Origin: Bacteroidales bacterium
GTDB lineage: Bacteria > Bacteroidota > Bacteroidia > Bacteroidales > UBA10428
Direction: 5' to 3'
Assembly (NCBI GenBank): GCA_030626465.1
Contig: DAOUOU010000095.1
Span: 1 to 10,027, forward strand
DNA length: 10,027 bases
Of this stretch, positions 7,373-10,027 are shown piece after piece; positions within the stretch are counted from its first letter, which is position 1, and each line of letters starts with the position of its first letter. The translations under genes were made by a program, and so were the position numbers. The notes under the pieces were generated by a model, which saw nothing but the letters and a program-made list of their open reading frames with translations, did no database searches and was not told the origin of the DNA.

Positions 7373-8878
7373 TTAAAGCGACCGTAATCTCTTATTTAAA
7401 ACCCACGGACTAATATTCTTTCCCTGTTCAAAATCTATATGTGTGGTGCGATCTGTTTCAAGTGCAGCAGCAAAATCGAATGTTGCCAAATATGCAGCAA
7501 GCATTTCATCATCTTTATCCTGATGATAAAGTTGATCCATTTCCTTTTCAATGAATGAGGTATTAAAATCTCCATTTTTAAATTTCTTGTTCATCAGGAC
7601 AGCTTTGCAGAATGGGATTGTTGTCTTAATGCCACGTATCCAGAATTTATTAAGAGCGTTTATTGAATTACTGATGGCTTTTTCCCTGTTTTCTCCATGA
7701 ACAATCAATTTTGCAATCATTGAATCATAATAAGGAGTAACAACCGATGAATCTGCAATTCCAGAGTCAATTCGTATATTTTTACTTCTCGGGTATTGTA
7801 CTTTATCAATCAATCCGAGATAAGGAGAAAAGCCTCCCTGAACATCTTCAGCATTTATTCTGCACTCAATAGCCCACCCTTTCAATATAATATCTTTTTG
7901 TTCAAGATTTAACCTTTCCCCCTGGGCCACTTTTATTTGCAGTTCGATAAGATCAACTCCCGTAACCATTTCTGTAACCGGATGCTCAACCTGAATGCGT
8001 GTGTTCATCTCCATAAAGTAATAGTTCTTATCATCATCCAGGAGGAATTCAACTGTTCCGGCACTGAAATAATTGGTTGCTTTGGCAATATTTATAGCAG
8101 CATCCCCCATTTTCTTTCTCAACGTTTCATTCAATGCTGGTGATGGTGATTCTTCAATGAGTTTTTGATGTTTCCTTTGTACCGAACATTCTCTTTCTCC
8201 CAGATGAATATAATTACCATGTTTATCGCCAACAATCTGAAATTCAATGTGTCGTGGATTCCGAACATATTTTTCGATAAAAACAGATGGATCATTGAAA
8301 GCCTTTTCAGCCTCAGAAGTTGCGAGCCGATACATCTTTTCAATCTGGGAGGATTTTTCTACAATGCGCATACCGCGACCACCACCCCCGGCAGCAGCCT
8401 TAAAAATAACAGGATATCCAATCTTATCTGCTATTACACGCGCTTCTTTAGGATTGCTAAGGTTTCCCTGACTTCCTTTCAATAATGGAATATGGTATCT
8501 GCTTGCTATTTGTTTTGCAATGGTTTTATTCCCCATTTTATAAATTACCTGAGGAGAAGGTCCTATTAAAAGTATTCCCTCTTCTTCACATCTCTGAGCA
8601 AAAAATGGACTTTCAGCTAAAAAACCATATCCGGGGTGTATCGCATCTATCTTGTTTTTCTTGGCACTATTAACAATACGTTCGACATCCAAAAACTCAG
8701 GAATATCATTAGTAGAGTCGCTAAAATCAATAATCTCATCGACAAAAGTAAGATAATGGGCGTTGGGTTCTTTTGAAGTCTTAATTCCGTAAGTCTTAAT
8801 TCCAAGTTTTCCAGCCGTACGGGTAATTCGGATGGTTATCTCTCCTCTATTTGCAATTAAGAGACTCTTTATTTTCAT
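7373..8878 (-). CDS. accC: Biotin carboxylase subunit of acyl-CoA carboxylase
   Basis: This ATP-grasp enzyme carboxylates the biotin of the carrier protein using ATP and bicarbonate. Catalytic residues can be matched to E. coli AccC: Lys118 and Lys160 with the glycine-rich loop A-A-A-G-G-G-G-R-G (161-169), His210, Lys239 in H-Q-K, metal ligands Glu277 and Glu290, Asn292, Arg294 and Glu298 in the M-N-T-R-I-Q-V-E-H-P segment, and Arg340 binding bicarbonate and biotin. All are intact, so the enzyme should be active. At 501 residues it is about 50 longer than E. coli AccC. The extra C-terminal tail (from about 450) matches the start of the region beyond biotin carboxylase in PccA-type alpha chains. 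It is the middle gene of the carboxylase operon: the carboxyltransferase gene ends 114 bp upstream and the carrier gene starts 11 bp downstream. A candidate promoter and a palindrome in the upstream gap could allow separate control. Confidence 0.94.
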   Translation of the reverse strand: MKIKSLLIANRGEITIRITRTAGKLGIKTYGIKTSKEPNAHYLTFVDEIIDFSDSTNDIPEFLDVERIVNSAKKNKIDAIHPGYGFLAESPFFAQRCEEEGILLIGPSPQVIYKMGNKTIAKQIASRYHIPLLKGSQGNLSNPKEARVIADKIGYPVIFKAAAGGGGRGMRIVEKSSQIEKMYRLATSEAEKAFNDPSVFIEKYVRNPRHIEFQIVGDKHGNYIHLGERECSVQRKHQKLIEESPSPALNETLRKKMGDAAINIAKATNYFSAGTVEFLLDDDKNYYFMEMNTRIQVEHPVTEMVTGVDLIELQIKVAQGERLNLEQKDIILKGWAIECRINAEDVQGGFSPYLGLIDKVQYPRSKNIRIDSGIADSSVVTPYYDSMIAKLIVHGENREKAISNSINALNKFWIRGIKTTIPFCKAVLMNKKFKNGDFNTSFIEKEMDQLYHQDKDDEMLAAYLATFDFAAALETDRTTHIDFEQGKNISPWVLNKRLRSL

Positions 8879-8897
8879 AGTGCAGATTTTTAATCAA

Positions 8898-8911
8898 GTT
8901 GCAGCTACAAC
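8898..8911. promoter_or_regulatory. 14-bp imperfect palindrome upstream of accC, possible operator
   Basis: GTTGCAGCTACAAC is symmetric at 12 of 14 positions: GTTG pairs with CAAC around an AGCT centre, and one symmetric position is mismatched. It sits just downstream of the candidate -7 box, over the expected transcription start of accC, where a repressor could act. It may equally be chance. Confidence 0.25.
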
Positions 8912-8913
8912 CA

Positions 8914-8941
8914 CAAATATGACATTTTTTATTGAACACAA
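8914..8941 (-). promoter_or_regulatory. Candidate internal promoter for accC and the carrier gene
   Basis: On the minus strand, CATATTTG (plus-strand 8914-8921) differs from the Bacteroidota -7 box TAnnTTTG only at the first base. A TTG (8939-8941) precedes it with a 17-bp spacer, within the accepted range. This would start a transcript about 30 nt before the accC ATG, independent of the carboxyltransferase gene. AT-rich sequence makes chance matches common. Confidence 0.35.
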
Positions 8942-8967
8942 AAATATTCTCACCATACTTTTAGAAA

Positions 8968-8986
8968 AATGTTAACTATTAACATT
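8968..8986 (-). terminator. Weak hairpin just after the carboxyltransferase stop, possible partial terminator
   Basis: A perfect 8-bp inverted repeat (8968-8975 with 8979-8986) with a 3-nt loop lies 6 bp beyond the stop codon at 8993-8995. On the minus strand a short T run overlaps and follows the 3' arm. The stem is only AT pairs apart from one GC pair, so termination would be weak. It could instead lower transcript levels of the downstream genes or protect the 3' end of the upstream message. Confidence 0.35.
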
Positions 8987-8992
8987 ATTATT

Positions 8993-10027
8993 CTAAAGCG
9001 GTATATTCCCATGTTTTCTCGAAGGACTGCTAATATGTTTGTTTTCGAGGGCTTCAAAAGCAAATATTAGCTTTTTCCTTGTTTCTGCCGGATCAATAAC
9101 TTCATCGATATATCCCTTTTCATCTGCTACATAAGGATTAGCAATCTCATCCCTGTATTTAATTGCCAGCTCTTTTTTAAGTTTAATTTGATCTTCTGAT
9201 TCAAGCAATTCTTTACGATATAATATGGATACCGCACCTTCGGGTCCCATTACAGCAATTTCAGCTGTTGGCCACGCAAAATTAAAATCGCCCCCCAGGT
9301 TCTTGCTATTCATAACACAATAAGCTCCACCATACGATTTACGCAAAATCATAGTGATTTTTGGTACAGTTGCATCGGCATAGGCATATAATAATTTTGC
9401 TCCATGCTTGATAATCCCGCTGTGTTCCTGATCGATTCCCGGCAGAAAACCCGGAACATCTTCTAAAGTTAAAATAGGGATGTTAAAACAATCGCAAAAT
9501 CGAATGAAGCGAGCGCCTTTAACAGAAGAATCAATATCAAGCACTCCTGCCATAACTTTGGGTTGATTAGCAAGTATTCCTATTGTCTGTCCGAACAGTC
9601 TTCCAAAACCAACTATAACACTCTGGGCAAAATTTTCTGCAATCTCAAAAAAGCTATCCTTATCCATGATCAACTTGATAATATCCTTAACGTCATAAGG
9701 TTTATTTGTATCATCAGGAACAATTTCACGCAATTTCGGATCAAGTTCGATATTTCGGTCGCACATTTCAACTTTGGGAGGATTTTCCAGGTTATTAGCC
9801 GGTATATACGATAATAATTTTTTTACCCCCAACAAAGTGTTTTCTTCATCTTCATAAACAAACTGAGCTACCCCGCTTTTTTTCATGTGAACAGCAGCAC
9901 CTCCTAATTCTTCAGAACTTACATCTTCATTTAGCACTTCTTTAACAACATTAGGTCCTGTAACAAACATATAGCTTGTATTATTTGTCATGAAAACAAA
10001 ATCAGTAATAGCAGGTGAATATACTGC
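8993..10027 (-). CDS. pccB: Acyl-CoA (propionyl-CoA-type) carboxylase carboxyltransferase beta subunit, 5' end cut by window
   Basis: The enzyme transfers the carboxyl group from biotin to an acyl-CoA, probably converting propionyl-CoA to methylmalonyl-CoA. The frame stays open from the ATG at 9991 to base 10027, and those 12 extra codons continue the family pattern (A-V-Y-S-P-A-I-T-D-F), so the gene starts outside the window. The visible 344 residues are the C-terminal two thirds of a protein usually a little over 500 long. Crotonase-fold marks are the V-P-G-F-L-P-G loop, the S-Y-G-G-A-Y oxyanion element, the A-W-P-T-A-E-I-A-V-M-G-P-E-G-A block and the closing R-K-H-G-N-I-P-L. The residue after G-G-A-Y is Cys (codon 9317-9319); from memory, propionyl-CoA enzymes have Asp there. 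Presence of an intact biotin carboxylase two genes along argues for ATP-driven carboxylation rather than a sodium-pumping methylmalonyl-CoA decarboxylase. It appears to be upstream of accC in the same operon. Confidence 0.92.
   Translation of the reverse strand, partial: AVYSPAITDFVFMTNNTSYMFVTGPNVVKEVLNEDVSSEELGGAAVHMKKSGVAQFVYEDEENTLLGVKKLLSYIPANNLENPPKVEMCDRNIELDPKLREIVPDDTNKPYDVKDIIKLIMDKDSFFEIAENFAQSVIVGFGRLFGQTIGILANQPKVMAGVLDIDSSVKGARFIRFCDCFNIPILTLEDVPGFLPGIDQEHSGIIKHGAKLLYAYADATVPKITMILRKSYGGAYCVMNSKNLGGDFNFAWPTAEIAVMGPEGAVSILYRKELLESEDQIKLKKELAIKYRDEIANPYVADEKGYIDEVIDPAETRKKLIFAFEALENKHISSPSRKHGNIPL

Noticed and set aside
8165..8485. 106-codon plus-strand open frame opposite accC
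   Set aside because: It is antisense to conserved ATP-grasp motifs of biotin carboxylase, with no promoter or protein features.
6828..10027. Sodium-pumping methylmalonyl-CoA decarboxylase operon
   Set aside because: A complete biotin carboxylase with all ATP-grasp residues is present and no membrane beta subunit is seen in the window, so an ATP-dependent carboxylase fits better; genes beyond the right edge could not be checked.

Overview
The window is AT-rich. Its gene content, its lack of clear Shine-Dalgarno sequences and its TAnnTTTG-like promoter boxes point to a member of the Bacteroidota, possibly an anaerobic or facultative environmental lineage. No 16S or tRNA gene is present to place it more closely. 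All coding regions look like ordinary chromosomal genes. I saw no insertion sequence, phage gene, CRISPR array or RNA gene.

Layout, left to right. (1) On the plus strand, the 3' part of a conserved-looking protein of unknown function (1-660) is followed by a membrane-anchored coiled-coil protein with a C-terminal beta-rich domain (723-1631). A strong hairpin terminator (1659-1691) closes this unit. (2) hemW, the radical-SAM heme chaperone, faces it on the minus strand (1714-2850) and shares that terminator. (3) After a 183-bp divergent spacer comes a two-component system on the plus strand: a soluble sensor kinase with six PAS domains in tandem (3034-6129) and its NarL/FixJ-type response regulator (6183-6821). 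(4) Converging on the regulator with only 6 bp between stop codons is a minus-strand acyl-CoA carboxylase operon. In transcription order it holds a carboxyltransferase beta subunit cut by the right window edge (8993-10027), biotin carboxylase (7373-8878) and a biotin carrier protein (6828-7361).

How the genes work together: the three carboxylase genes together supply a complete propionyl-CoA-carboxylase-type enzyme. Biotin carboxylase charges the biotin on the carrier using ATP and bicarbonate, and the carboxyltransferase moves the carboxyl group to an acyl-CoA, probably linking propionyl-CoA and (S)-methylmalonyl-CoA. The enzyme looks like a PccA/PccB pair whose alpha chain is split into two genes. 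The kinase and regulator form a phosphorelay with an unknown signal and unknown targets; nothing in the sequence ties it to the carboxylase or to hemW.

No new multi-gene system is evident. The points most worth a second look are a Cys at the position thought to set acyl-CoA specificity in the carboxyltransferase, a Pro in place of the phosphatase Gln in the kinase H-box, a 27-bp direct repeat inside the carrier gene, a possible internal promoter and operator before accC, and the unknown-function pair at the left end.
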